A DNA stretch of 64,000 nucleotides from contig NZ_JASCTH010000013.1 in NCBI RefSeq assembly GCF_030009775.1, forward strand, positions 1-64,000. The letters are read 5' to 3'. Below the pieces are notes generated by a model. The model was not told where the DNA came from, ran no database searches, and saw only the letters and a list, made by a program, of their open reading frames with translations. This DNA comes from Actinoplanes sandaracinus (GTDB taxonomy: Bacteria > Actinomycetota > Actinomycetes > Mycobacteriales > Micromonosporaceae). Below are positions 14,961 through 23,635 of this stretch, piece after piece; the first letter of the stretch is position 1, and each line of letters begins with the position of its first letter. A program made the position numbers and the translations under genes.

Positions 14961-15097
14961 GTTGATCTGCTGGCCGTGCGAATCAGCGGTCATAACGGAC
15001 AGGAGACAGCGCATCCGCACGGCCAGCAGATCGGCTCAGCCGGAAAGCCCACGGCGCGGGGTTGCTGTCTCGTTCACACCGTTGCCGAGGCGCTCCT
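14961..15097. repeat. Dispersed 137-bp element B, copy 2
   Basis: Partner of 13050-13186 in the same orientation. Here the 17-bp stem (14963-14979 and its complement near 15017-15033) is perfect. Downstream 15098-15230 holds no recognised feature. Confidence 0.8.
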
Positions 15098-15230
15098 CGC
15101 TGCCACCCGACCACGCGTGATGTTGTGAGTCTTCGCCCTCGTGAGGGCCGCGAAGCCACAAGGTCGCGGGGGGTGATGAGGGTGGGGTAGGGGTTGCATC
15201 ATGCGGCTGTGGCGTGGCGTGGCGGGTCGG

Positions 15231-15809
15231 TCAGCGGGAGCGGGCCCGGACGTGGACGCGTTCACCCTGGGGGCCGAAGATGTTGATCAGTTCGGCGGGC
15301 TCGGGGCCGGGGTTGGAGACCGAATGAGGCAGGCGGGTGTCGAACTCGGCGGCCTCGCCAGGGGTGAGCACCAAGTCGTGGTCACCGAGCAGGAGCCGGA
15401 CTCGGCCCGAGAGGACGTAGAGCCATTCGTACCCCTCGTGGGTCTGTTGTTCATGGCCGCACGACGACGGTGAGGGCGGCAGGATCTGCTTGAAGGCCTG
15501 CAACCCGCCCGGTCGGCGGCTGAGCGGGAGGAATGTGTGCCCGTCCCGCTGGATCGGGCGGGACCGGACCCGTGGGTCGCCGGTCTCCGGGGCGTCGACC
15601 AGCTCGTCGAGGGTGACCTGATAGGCCTCGGCCAGCGGTAGCAGGAGTTCCAGGGTCGGCTTTCGGCTGCCGGATTCGAGGCGGGACAGGGTGCTCACCG
15701 AGATGCCGGTCGTCTCGGCCAGCCGGGTGAGCGTCATCTCCCGCTGCTGCCGCAGCTCACGCAACCGGGGTCCGACGGCGGCCAGTGCCGACTCCAGATC
15801 TTTTGCCAT
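15231..15809 (-). CDS. XRE-family transcriptional regulator with C-terminal cupin
   Basis: 192 residues. A helix-turn-helix (RLRELRQQREMTLTRLAETTGISVSTLSRLESGSRKPTLELLLPLAEAY, about 15-64) is followed by a cupin barrel (about 105-190) with HEGYEWLYVLSGRVRLLLGDHDLVLTPGEAAEFDTRLPHSV, which keeps metal-type His/Glu ligands. Such regulators sense small molecules through the cupin. It is divergent from the reductase-methyltransferase gene with 187 bp between the starts and probably controls it and itself. Confidence 0.9.
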   Translation of the reverse strand: MAKDLESALAAVGPRLRELRQQREMTLTRLAETTGISVSTLSRLESGSRKPTLELLLPLAEAYQVTLDELVDAPETGDPRVRSRPIQRDGHTFLPLSRRPGGLQAFKQILPPSPSSCGHEQQTHEGYEWLYVLSGRVRLLLGDHDLVLTPGEAAEFDTRLPHSVSNPGPEPAELINIFGPQGERVHVRARSR

Positions 15810-15813
15810 AACA

Positions 15814-15827
15814 GCAACATTAGTTGC
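15814..15827. promoter_or_regulatory. Candidate operator of the XRE-cupin regulator
   Basis: GCAACATTAGTTGC is a 5-4-5 inverted repeat 4 bp upstream of the regulator's ATG, in the divergent intergenic region. Its position suggests autorepression. Confidence 0.45.
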
Positions 15828-15996
15828 CGCATCCATGGGTGCGGGGCACGGTGGTCGGGAAGCGGAAGCCCGACGCGCCATCGGGAGAGAACCCCCGGTA
15901 GGCGACAGATCAGTGGAAGCGGCCGGCGAAAGTCCGGCGGGCGGAGCAGGTGCCGTGCACGGTGGCGTGTCGGACGAGAAGGAGAGGGGTACGCCG

Positions 15997-17574
15997 GTGG
16001 AGGAACAGACGTACGACGTCGTGGTTGTCGGCGGCGGGGCGGCCGGGTTGAGCGGCGCCCTGGCGCTGGCCCGGTCGCGGCGGTCGGTGCTGGTGCTGGA
16101 CAGCGGGGAGCCGCGCAACGCTCCGGCGGCCCACATGCACAACTTTCTGGGCCGGGACGGTGTCCCCCCGGGTGAGCTGCTGGCCGACGGCCGAGATGAG
16201 CTGGCTGGGTACGGCGTCGAGGTGGTGACGGCCCGAGCCGGGTCGGCGGTCCGCGACGACGCCGGTTTCCGGGTCGAGCTGGAGGACGGCCGGGCGGTGC
16301 GGGGCCGGCGCCTGCTGGTGACGACCGGCCTGGTCGACGAGTTGCCGGCGATTCCGGGGCTGGCCGGGCGTTGGGGGCGGGATGTGGCGCACTGCCCGTA
16401 CTGCCACGGGTGGGAACTGCGTGACCAGCGGATCGGTGTGATCGCGAGCGGGCCGCTGAGCGTGCATCAGGCGCAGATGTGGCGGCAGATCAGCCCGCAC
16501 GTGCTGCTGCTGCTCAACGGCGGGGACGCGCCGGCGGCCGAGCAGGGTGAGGAGTTGGCGGCCCGGGGCGTGCCGGTGGTGCCGGGGGCGATCGAGAGCG
16601 TCGAGGTCGCCGGGGACCGGTTGACCGGGGTTCGTCTCGCCGACGGTGACGTGGTCGCGGTCGACGCGGTGGTGGTCGGCCCGCGGTTCACCGCCCGGAG
16701 CGGGGTGCTCGAGGCGCTCGGCCTGGTGGCGGAGCCTTTCGAGATGCACGGGCACCGGCTGGGCAGCCGGATTCCGGCCGACGAGAGTGGCGCGACGTCG
16801 GTGCCGGGCGTGTGGGTGGCCGGGAATGTGACGAACCTGGGCGCGACCGTGGCGGTCGCGGTCGCCGGTGGGCAGACCGCCGGCGCGGCGATCAACATGG
16901 ACCTGATCGCCGAGGACACCCGGGCCGCGGTGGCCGCGTACCGGAACCGGATCGCCACCATGTTCACCGAGGACGCCTGGGAGGAGCGGTACCGCGGGAA
17001 GGACGCCGTGTGGAGCGGCCGTCCCAACCCGGTCCTGGTCGACGAGGTGAGCGGGCTGGCGGTGGGCCGGGCCCTGGACGTCGGCTGCGGTGAGGGCGCT
17101 GACGCGGTGTGGCTGGCCGGGCGCGGCTGGCAGGTGACGGCGGTGGACATCTCCTCGGTGGCGTTGGGCCGGGCGGCCGGGCACGCGGCCGACGCCGGGC
17201 TCGCCGAGCGCATCACCTTCCGGCACGCGGACCTTCGCACCGACGAGCCGGGGGAGGGGTACGACCTGGTCAGCGCCCAGTTCATGCACCTGCCGCCGGA
17301 CGCCCGCCGGGAGCTGTACACCCGTCTCGCCGCCTCGGTGGGGCCCGGTGGCACACTGCTGGTCGTCGGTCACCACCCGTCGGACCTGGCGACCTCGGTC
17401 GGCCGGATGCACTTCCCGGACATGCTGTTCACCGCCGAGGAGATCGCCGGTCTGCTGGAGCCCGGCGGATGGAAGATCGTCACCGCGGAGGCCCGGCCGC
17501 GGACGGTGACCGACCCGCAGGGCCGTGAGATCACCATCCACGACGCGGTCCTGGTGGCCCAGCGTCAACGCTGA
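15997..17574 (+). CDS. Fusion of thioredoxin-reductase-like flavoprotein and SAM methyltransferase
   Basis: 525 residues from GTG 15997, preceded by AAGGAGAGG at 15979-15987. Residues 1-320 are a class II thioredoxin-reductase-like flavoprotein: FAD motif VVVGGGAAGLSGALAL, redox pair C133-P-Y-C136 and C-terminal VWVAGNVTNLGATVAVAVAGGQ. Residues about 322-525 are a class I methyltransferase with SAM motif I ALDVGCGEGAD (from residue 359) and VTAVDIS. The NADPH motif region (RIGVIASGPLSVHQAQM) deviates from GxGxxA, so NADPH use is uncertain. Such fusions are annotated in other actinobacteria. Substrates are unknown; thiol oxidation coupled to methylation is a possibility. Confidence 0.88.
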   Translation: MEEQTYDVVVVGGGAAGLSGALALARSRRSVLVLDSGEPRNAPAAHMHNFLGRDGVPPGELLADGRDELAGYGVEVVTARAGSAVRDDAGFRVELEDGRAVRGRRLLVTTGLVDELPAIPGLAGRWGRDVAHCPYCHGWELRDQRIGVIASGPLSVHQAQMWRQISPHVLLLLNGGDAPAAEQGEELAARGVPVVPGAIESVEVAGDRLTGVRLADGDVVAVDAVVVGPRFTARSGVLEALGLVAEPFEMHGHRLGSRIPADESGATSVPGVWVAGNVTNLGATVAVAVAGGQTAGAAINMDLIAEDTRAAVAAYRNRIATMFTEDAWEERYRGKDAVWSGRPNPVLVDEVSGLAVGRALDVGCGEGADAVWLAGRGWQVTAVDISSVALGRAAGHAADAGLAERITFRHADLRTDEPGEGYDLVSAQFMHLPPDARRELYTRLAASVGPGGTLLVVGHHPSDLATSVGRMHFPDMLFTAEEIAGLLEPGGWKIVTAEARPRTVTDPQGREITIHDAVLVAQRQR

Positions 17575-17675
17575 ACAATGCACCGTGGGCGATATGTCCG
17601 AGTTTTGGCAGAATGGTTTGTAGCGAACCGGGCAAATCGGCAGCGTAGTCGCGACGGCCTTGCTGGAATGAGCAC

Positions 17676-20600
17676 ATGCGGCCGGATGATGCTGAAGGAC
17701 TCACCGGCCCGGGCGACGACGCCCGGGCGGCGCTCGCGGCCTGGCGCGACGGGATCGTCGACTCCGGCGGCGCCAACCGCCTCATCGACCTGCCCCGCGG
17801 CGGCGCCGACCTGGTCGAGATCGTCGCCCCCGATCCGGCGGGCGTCATCGAAGCCCTCCGGCACGGCCGGGACTGCGCGCTCACCGGCTCCAGCGGCGAC
17901 GGCCCGGGAGGCAAAGGCGCCCGTCCCGGCGACAAGGGTGGCAGGCGCGCCGCCTCGCACGGCCTCCGCACCGACCTGCCGGACGGGGTGCTGCAGCCAC
18001 TGCTGCGCCGCCTCGGCCGGCACGCCCAGCAGGAGCGGGCCGACCGCGGCGTGGACGTCCTCTACGTCGCCGTCGGCCTGCTGCACTGGCAGGACTCCAG
18101 CGGCAGCGCCTACGCCAGCCCGCTGCTGCTGATCCCGGCCGAACTCGTCACCCTCGGCCCCGGCGATCTGCCCCGGCTGCGTGCCGGCGCCGGTGACCCG
18201 GTCGTCAACCCGGCCCTCGCCGCCCGCCTGAGCCTTCTCGGGATCACCCTGCCCGAAGCCGGCGACCTGCCCGGCCTCGACGTCGGCGGCCTCCTCGCCC
18301 AGGTGACCGCCGCCGTCCGGGGACGGGCCGGCTGGCGTACCTCCGGCATCGCCGTCCTGGCCCGCTTCGACCCCGCCGCCGAGGTGATCCGCCGCGACCT
18401 CCTCGACAACGCCGACCGGATCCTGGAGCACCCGGTCGTCCGCGCGCTGGCCGAGGCGGACGGCACGCCGGGCGCGTTCACCTTCGCCCCGATCACGCCC
18501 GCCGAGATCGACGTCCTGGCGCCACCCGACGACGTGCCGCTGGTGCTGGACGCCGACGCCGTCCAGCGTGCCTGCGTGGCAGCCGCCTGCGAGGGGCACA
18601 GTCTCGTCGTCGACGGCCCGCCCGGCACCGGCAAGTCACAGACCATCGCCAACATGATCGCCGCCCTGGCGTACTCCGGGAAGCGGATCCTGTTCGTCTC
18701 CGAGAAGGCGTCCGCCCTGGACACCGTGCAACAGCGGCTGGCCGCCGCGGGGCTCGGCAACTACCTGCTCGACCTGCACGGCGCCCGCGCCTCCCGCAAG
18801 CACGTCGCGGCGGCGCTCGCGGCGGCGCTGGAGGCCGCGCCCCTTCCGGCGCCCGGCATGGAGCCGGAGGCGCGGGAACTGCTCCGCGAACGGCGCGAGC
18901 AGCTCAACGCGTACGCCCAGGCCGTGAACGAACCGCGGGAACCGCTGGCCCGCAGCCTGCACGAGGTGATCGGGCGCTTCGCGCGTCTCGCCGACGTGCC
19001 GGAGGCGCCGGCGCCGGCGCTGCAGGCCGCCGCCCTGACCGAGGCCGCGCTGGACCGCGTCCGGGACGCCGCCGACCGTCTCACCAGCGCCTGGCGGCCC
19101 GCCAATGAACGCAGCGGATTCCGCTGGCGTGAGGTGGCCGAGCGGGAACCGCTCGCCGCGGCCCTCCAGGAGGCGCTCCTCGCCCTGGACCAACTCGCCG
19201 ACGCCGCCGCCGAGAACGCGATCGTCGCCTCCGCCTTCCACCTGCGCCTGCCCACCGACGCGGCGACGCTCGCCGAGTACGCCGAGCACGCCGCGCAGCG
19301 CCCGCCCGGTGTCGCCGACCAGTGGCTCACCGCCACCAGCATGCGCCCGGTCCGGCAGGCCGCCGAGGAACTGGGCCAGCGGCTGGAGGTGAGCCGGCGG
19401 GCCGCCGAGGCGGTCCGCAACCGGGCCGGCGTCTCGTGGGAGGTGCTGACCGCTCCGATGGACGTGGAGGCGGTCCCCGAGCCGCCCCGGCTCGACCCGC
19501 CCGCGGTGCGCCTGGAGCCGCTCGCCGCCGCCGAGGCCAAGGCGCTGGCGGACCGGTTCGCCGCGGACGCCGACGAGTTGGAGCACCAGCAGCGCAGCCT
19601 GGACCGGGCGACGTCCCGGCTCGGCCTGCCCGACGTGGTCACCTTCTCCGACGTGGAGCTGGTCCACCTCGTCACCGAGCTGGGTGCCCGGACGGACAAG
19701 CCGGAGCCGGCCTGGTTCGCGTCCGGCGCCCAGTCGGCCGTGCACGCCGCCGCCGGGACGCTGCGCCTGCACGTCGACGCGGTGAACGCCGCCCGCGCCG
19801 CGGCCCACGAGATCTTCACCGACGCGGTGCTCGACGAACCGGTCGAAGACCTGGCCGAACGCTTCGCCACCGTGCACCGCGGCGCCCGCAAACTGCTCGC
19901 CCCGCACCGGCGCGACAAGGAGGCGGTGGCCGGCTTCACCCGGCCCGGCGCCGGCGTGGACGAGGCGGTCGCCGAACTCGGGCTCGCCGTCGCCTGGCGG
20001 CGCGCCCACGAGGGCCTGATCGCCGCCGAACGGCAGCACGCCGGGCTGCTCGGACACTACTGGAAGCGGCTCGACACCGACTTCCCGGCGATCGGCCGGG
20101 CCCTGCAGACCGTCGCCGACGTGCTCCGGGTGACTCCGCCGGAGGCCCTGAGCCAGGTCGTCGAGTACGTCTGCGCCCGGCACGTCGGCACCGACGAACT
20201 GCACCGGACGGTCACCGAGGCCCGCGACGTGTTCCGGCACTGGCGGGCCACGCTGCGGCCGGAACCCGACGCGGCGGCCCGGCCGGAACTCGGGCACGGC
20301 CCGGTGCAGCACGCCATCGCGTGGATGCGGGCCCAGGTCGGCACGCTGCGCGACACCTCCGCGGTCCTGCGGCAACTCGGCGACGCCGTCGGCCGGGACC
20401 TCAACGTCGCCGAGGCGGAGGGCGTCATCGAGGTACGGCGGGGCGTCATCGACGCCGAGAAGGCGTTCGCCGCCGCGGCCCACTCGTACGAGACCACGCT
20501 CGGGCCGGTGTTCCAGGGCAAGCAGACCGATCTGCGGGCGCTGGAGGACGCGATCGAATGGACGGCGCACGCCCGTTCGCTGCGGACCGGCACCGACGCC

Positions 20601-23021
20601 GCGCTCAGCGGCGAGCAGGCCCAGGCGATGACCGCCGGCCGCCGGACCCCCGACCTGACCGGCCTGATCGACGGCTGGCAGACCGCCCGGCAGCGGATCA
20701 TCGACGCCTTCGGCCCGGCCCGGCAGGTCCGGCTCGGCACCGCTCTGGACCGTTACGAGACCGCCCGTGACCTGTTGCGTGACCTGCTCGACGACGAGAG
20801 CGGGCAGCACGAGTGGTTCGAGTACCTGGCCGCGCGCGGGGTGCTCGCCGAGTACGGCCTGGACACCGCCATCGACTACTGCGCCGACCACGCGGTGGAC
20901 GTGAAACGGCTCGGCGACGTGATCGAGCGGACCGCGTATCGGGCCTGGATCGACGCGATCGTCGCCGACGACGAACGCCTGCAGCCGCTGGCCTCGCCCG
21001 CCCGTGACGAACTGGCCGCCGAGTTCCGCCGCCTCGACGCGGAACTGCTCACCCACGCGGCCGGCACCGTCATCGAGGCCCTCAACTCCCGCCGCCCGGC
21101 CGTCACCGACAGCGGCGGCCCCGCCCTGATCCGCGCCGAGGGCGTGAAACAGGACGGCCACCTGCCGGTACGCGACCAGCTCGGGGCCGCCTGGGACACC
21201 GTCACCGCCCTCAAGCCGTGCCTGGTCATGCCGCCGGCCGCGGTCAGCCGCCTGCTGCCCGAACAGGCCGCCTTCGACGTGGTGGTGATCGACGAGGCGT
21301 CCCGGATGACCCCGGCCGCCGCGGTGGCCTGCGCCTATCGCGGCACCTCGCTGGTGATCGTCGGCGACGACGCGCAACTGCCGCCGGCCGGGGACCAGCC
21401 GTCCGTGCTGGTCGTCGCGAACGACTGCGGCGCCTTCACCCGGATCGGCCTGACCAACCACTACCGCAGCCGGCACGAGAGCCTGATCGCCTTCGCCAAC
21501 GAGGCCTTCTACCAGGGCCGGCTGGTCACCTTCCCGGCCGCGCTGGAGTCCGGGCCGGACCTCGGCGTCGAGCTGCACCCGGCGAGCCGGGAGACCGAGG
21601 CGGCACTGGTCGCCGCGCGGGTCCTGCACCACTTCACGCACCGGCCGTTGCTGTCGCTGGGCGTGATCACGCTGACCGCCGCGCACGCCGACGCGATCGC
21701 CGACGCCGTCGAGGCCGCTCTGGCCGGCCGGCCCGACCTGGAGAGCATGCTCGGCGACTTCGTGGTCGAGGGGGCCGACGCGGCCCAGGGCGACGAACGT
21801 GACGTGATCATCCTGTCCACCGGCTCCGACCTGGGCGCGGCCGGCGGCCCCACCGGCGCCCGCCGCCTGGACGTGGCGATCACCCGGGCCCGGCAGCGGG
21901 TCGAGGTGGTCTCCTCGATCAGCGCCGCCGACCGGGAGGACGCCACCGGCGAAGGGGAACGCCGGCTGGCCGCCTACCTCGAATTCGCCGAGGGCGGCGC
22001 CCTCGAATCCGCCGCGCCCGAGCTGACACCCCTGGAGGAGTCCGTCCGCGACGCCGTCGAGAACTGGGGATACCCGCTGCACACGGAGGTCGGGTCGGGC
22101 CGTGTCCGGGTTCCGGTCGCGATCCGCAACCCCGGCTCGTACGCCCTCGGCGTCGTCTGTGACGGCCCCGGATACCAGCTCTCCCCGTCGGCCCGCGACC
22201 GTGACCGCCTGCACGACCAGGTGCTGGAGGGGCTCGGCTGGCACCTGCACCGGGTGTGGAGCACCGCCTGGTACAGCGATCGGGAGACCGAGGAGGCCCG
22301 GCTCCGGGTCGCCGTCGAGAACGCGCTGGCCACCCCGGACGTGTTCGCCGACCTGCCGGACGAGACGCTGACCGCCCGCCCGGCGCAGCTGCCCGAGTGG
22401 GCACTGCCCTACGAACGCGCCGGGGTCGAGCCGCTGCCGGCCACCGCCCGGGCCGACGACGAGGCGGCCCGGCGGCTGCTGATCCGTACGGTCGAGCACA
22501 TCGCCGAGGTCGAGGGCCCGGTCCACGTCGCCACCCTGACCCGCCGGATCCGCGAGGCGTGGGGGATCAGCCGGCTCACCCAGCAGTTCAAGGCCGCGAT
22601 CGAGACCGCGATCCGGTCGTCGGGCGCCGGATTCGACGGCACCTTCGTGACCGCCTCCGACGCGCCGATCCCGGCTGTCCGCGTCCCCGGCGACGGGGTG
22701 ACCCGTAAACCCGACCAGGTCTCCGACGCCGAACTCCAGCTCGCCCTGGAATATCTGGTCCTGGACGCCGGCCTGGTCGAGAGCGAGGATCTGCTGGCCG
22801 CCGGTGGCCGGCTCTTCGGCTGGAGCGGCAGCCGGACCGGCGCGGCCCGGCTGGCCGCGATGCTCGACGACCTGGTGTCGGCGGGCCGGCTCATCGCGCA
22901 CCGCAACGGGCTGATCGCCGCCCCGGAGAACGACCTGCTCGACCTGCCCGACCCGGCCACGCTGCCGCACCGGGAACAGGCGGGAGTCGGGATGCGCGTC
23001 GAGCTCGAACTCAACCTTTGA
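17676..23021 (+). CDS. Giant DUF4011 SF1 helicase with degraded MTES_1575-type nuclease and DUF3320
   Basis: 1781 residues. DUF4011 at the N-terminus (WRDGIVDSGGANRLIDL, about 23-39). P-loop GPPGTGKS at 314-321, then about 880 residues of helical insertion. The second RecA half has DEAS near 1206, GDDAQLPP, NHYRSRHESL, DAAQGDERDVII and DVAITRARQRVEV, all standard SF1 motifs. A Vsr-like endonuclease domain (about 1455-1530) keeps the SARDRDRLHDQVLEGLGWHLHRVWST signature, but P1480 replaces the Asp of the usual RID-x-A-V strand and V1494 replaces Glu of ECDG; D1496 remains. DUF3320 follows (about 1600-1660). These COG1112-type helicase-nucleases occur in antiphage systems such as Mokosh; a role here is inference. 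Confidence 0.88.
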   Translation: MRPDDAEGLTGPGDDARAALAAWRDGIVDSGGANRLIDLPRGGADLVEIVAPDPAGVIEALRHGRDCALTGSSGDGPGGKGARPGDKGGRRAASHGLRTDLPDGVLQPLLRRLGRHAQQERADRGVDVLYVAVGLLHWQDSSGSAYASPLLLIPAELVTLGPGDLPRLRAGAGDPVVNPALAARLSLLGITLPEAGDLPGLDVGGLLAQVTAAVRGRAGWRTSGIAVLARFDPAAEVIRRDLLDNADRILEHPVVRALAEADGTPGAFTFAPITPAEIDVLAPPDDVPLVLDADAVQRACVAAACEGHSLVVDGPPGTGKSQTIANMIAALAYSGKRILFVSEKASALDTVQQRLAAAGLGNYLLDLHGARASRKHVAAALAAALEAAPLPAPGMEPEARELLRERREQLNAYAQAVNEPREPLARSLHEVIGRFARLADVPEAPAPALQAAALTEAALDRVRDAADRLTSAWRPANERSGFRWREVAEREPLAAALQEALLALDQLADAAAENAIVASAFHLRLPTDAATLAEYAEHAAQRPPGVADQWLTATSMRPVRQAAEELGQRLEVSRRAAEAVRNRAGVSWEVLTAPMDVEAVPEPPRLDPPAVRLEPLAAAEAKALADRFAADADELEHQQRSLDRATSRLGLPDVVTFSDVELVHLVTELGARTDKPEPAWFASGAQSAVHAAAGTLRLHVDAVNAARAAAHEIFTDAVLDEPVEDLAERFATVHRGARKLLAPHRRDKEAVAGFTRPGAGVDEAVAELGLAVAWRRAHEGLIAAERQHAGLLGHYWKRLDTDFPAIGRALQTVADVLRVTPPEALSQVVEYVCARHVGTDELHRTVTEARDVFRHWRATLRPEPDAAARPELGHGPVQHAIAWMRAQVGTLRDTSAVLRQLGDAVGRDLNVAEAEGVIEVRRGVIDAEKAFAAAAHSYETTLGPVFQGKQTDLRALEDAIEWTAHARSLRTGTDAALSGEQAQAMTAGRRTPDLTGLIDGWQTARQRIIDAFGPARQVRLGTALDRYETARDLLRDLLDDESGQHEWFEYLAARGVLAEYGLDTAIDYCADHAVDVKRLGDVIERTAYRAWIDAIVADDERLQPLASPARDELAAEFRRLDAELLTHAAGTVIEALNSRRPAVTDSGGPALIRAEGVKQDGHLPVRDQLGAAWDTVTALKPCLVMPPAAVSRLLPEQAAFDVVVIDEASRMTPAAAVACAYRGTSLVIVGDDAQLPPAGDQPSVLVVANDCGAFTRIGLTNHYRSRHESLIAFANEAFYQGRLVTFPAALESGPDLGVELHPASRETEAALVAARVLHHFTHRPLLSLGVITLTAAHADAIADAVEAALAGRPDLESMLGDFVVEGADAAQGDERDVIILSTGSDLGAAGGPTGARRLDVAITRARQRVEVVSSISAADREDATGEGERRLAAYLEFAEGGALESAAPELTPLEESVRDAVENWGYPLHTEVGSGRVRVPVAIRNPGSYALGVVCDGPGYQLSPSARDRDRLHDQVLEGLGWHLHRVWSTAWYSDRETEEARLRVAVENALATPDVFADLPDETLTARPAQLPEWALPYERAGVEPLPATARADDEAARRLLIRTVEHIAEVEGPVHVATLTRRIREAWGISRLTQQFKAAIETAIRSSGAGFDGTFVTASDAPIPAVRVPGDGVTRKPDQVSDAELQLALEYLVLDAGLVESEDLLAAGGRLFGWSGSRTGAARLAAMLDDLVSAGRLIAHRNGLIAAPENDLLDLPDPATLPHREQAGVGMRVELELNL

Positions 23022-23529
23022 CGTAGTCGTCGTGCGGGATCCCGGCCGCCCACAGCACGGTCCGGGCCCGTACGCAGTGCCGGACGATCGCCGGGTCCTC
23101 GGTCGCGGCACCGCCGGCGAAGACGCCGTCCGCCGAGAACAGGGTGAACACCACCCGCCGGTCGTCGAAGAGCCAGAAGTCGTCGTCGCCGACGGGCAGC
23201 CCGTCCGTGCCGTTGCGGGGCAGCCACCTGATGTCCTCGCCGGCCTCCACGTTGAGGCGGGAGATGCTCAGCAGCCAGCGCGTGTAGTCATGATGCGGCA
23301 CCGGCACCACCCGCAGGCGCCGGACGCTGCGCCCCGCCTCGGTCACCTCCCGCACCACGTCCAGCCACGGCCGCTGCCAGGCGAAGTCGTCCGGTTCGCC
23401 GTCCAGGAACCGCTGGAACGGTGCCGACTCCTCCGGGGAGTGGTAGGCGTCGCGGACCTCCAGGTGGAACGCCGTCCGCTCGAAGGACCGGAACATCCGG
23501 TGGAACGCGTCGGCCCGCAGCAGCAGCAT
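23011..23529 (-). CDS. DUF6879 family protein
   Basis: 172 residues from ATG 23529 (AGGGTGGA upstream; GTG 23547 is possible). It shows the DUF6879 pattern: FERTAFHLEVRDAYHSPEESAPFQRFLDGEPDD at the N-terminus and VRRLRVVPVPHHDYTRWLL in the middle. The family accompanies XRE/DUF5753 regulators in actinomycetes; its biochemical role is unknown. It is convergent with the helicase gene and overlaps its last 11 bp. No XRE partner is adjacent here. Confidence 0.8.
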   Translation of the reverse strand: MLLLRADAFHRMFRSFERTAFHLEVRDAYHSPEESAPFQRFLDGEPDDFAWQRPWLDVVREVTEAGRSVRRLRVVPVPHHDYTRWLLSISRLNVEAGEDIRWLPRNGTDGLPVGDDDFWLFDDRRVVFTLFSADGVFAGGAATEDPAIVRHCVRARTVLWAAGIPHDDYVKG

Positions 23530-23635
23530 GCGTTCCACCCTGACCACTGTGGACGCCGATGGTCCACTCGACGGCGGTGTTGACGCACGGGGAGGAAAAC
23601 CGGACGGCCGGGCCCCGGCACGGCGGGGCGGGCCG

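Noticed and set aside
13050..15097. att sites of an integrated element
   Set aside because: The two copies are diverged, no integrase or tRNA gene is near, and the enclosed gene is an ordinary dehydrogenase.
18636..23111. A very long open frame on the minus strand opposite the helicase gene
   Set aside because: Its translation is low-complexity Gly/Arg/Pro/Val without any domain, and the plus-strand frame has all SF1 helicase motifs. It is the usual antisense shadow of a G+C-rich gene.
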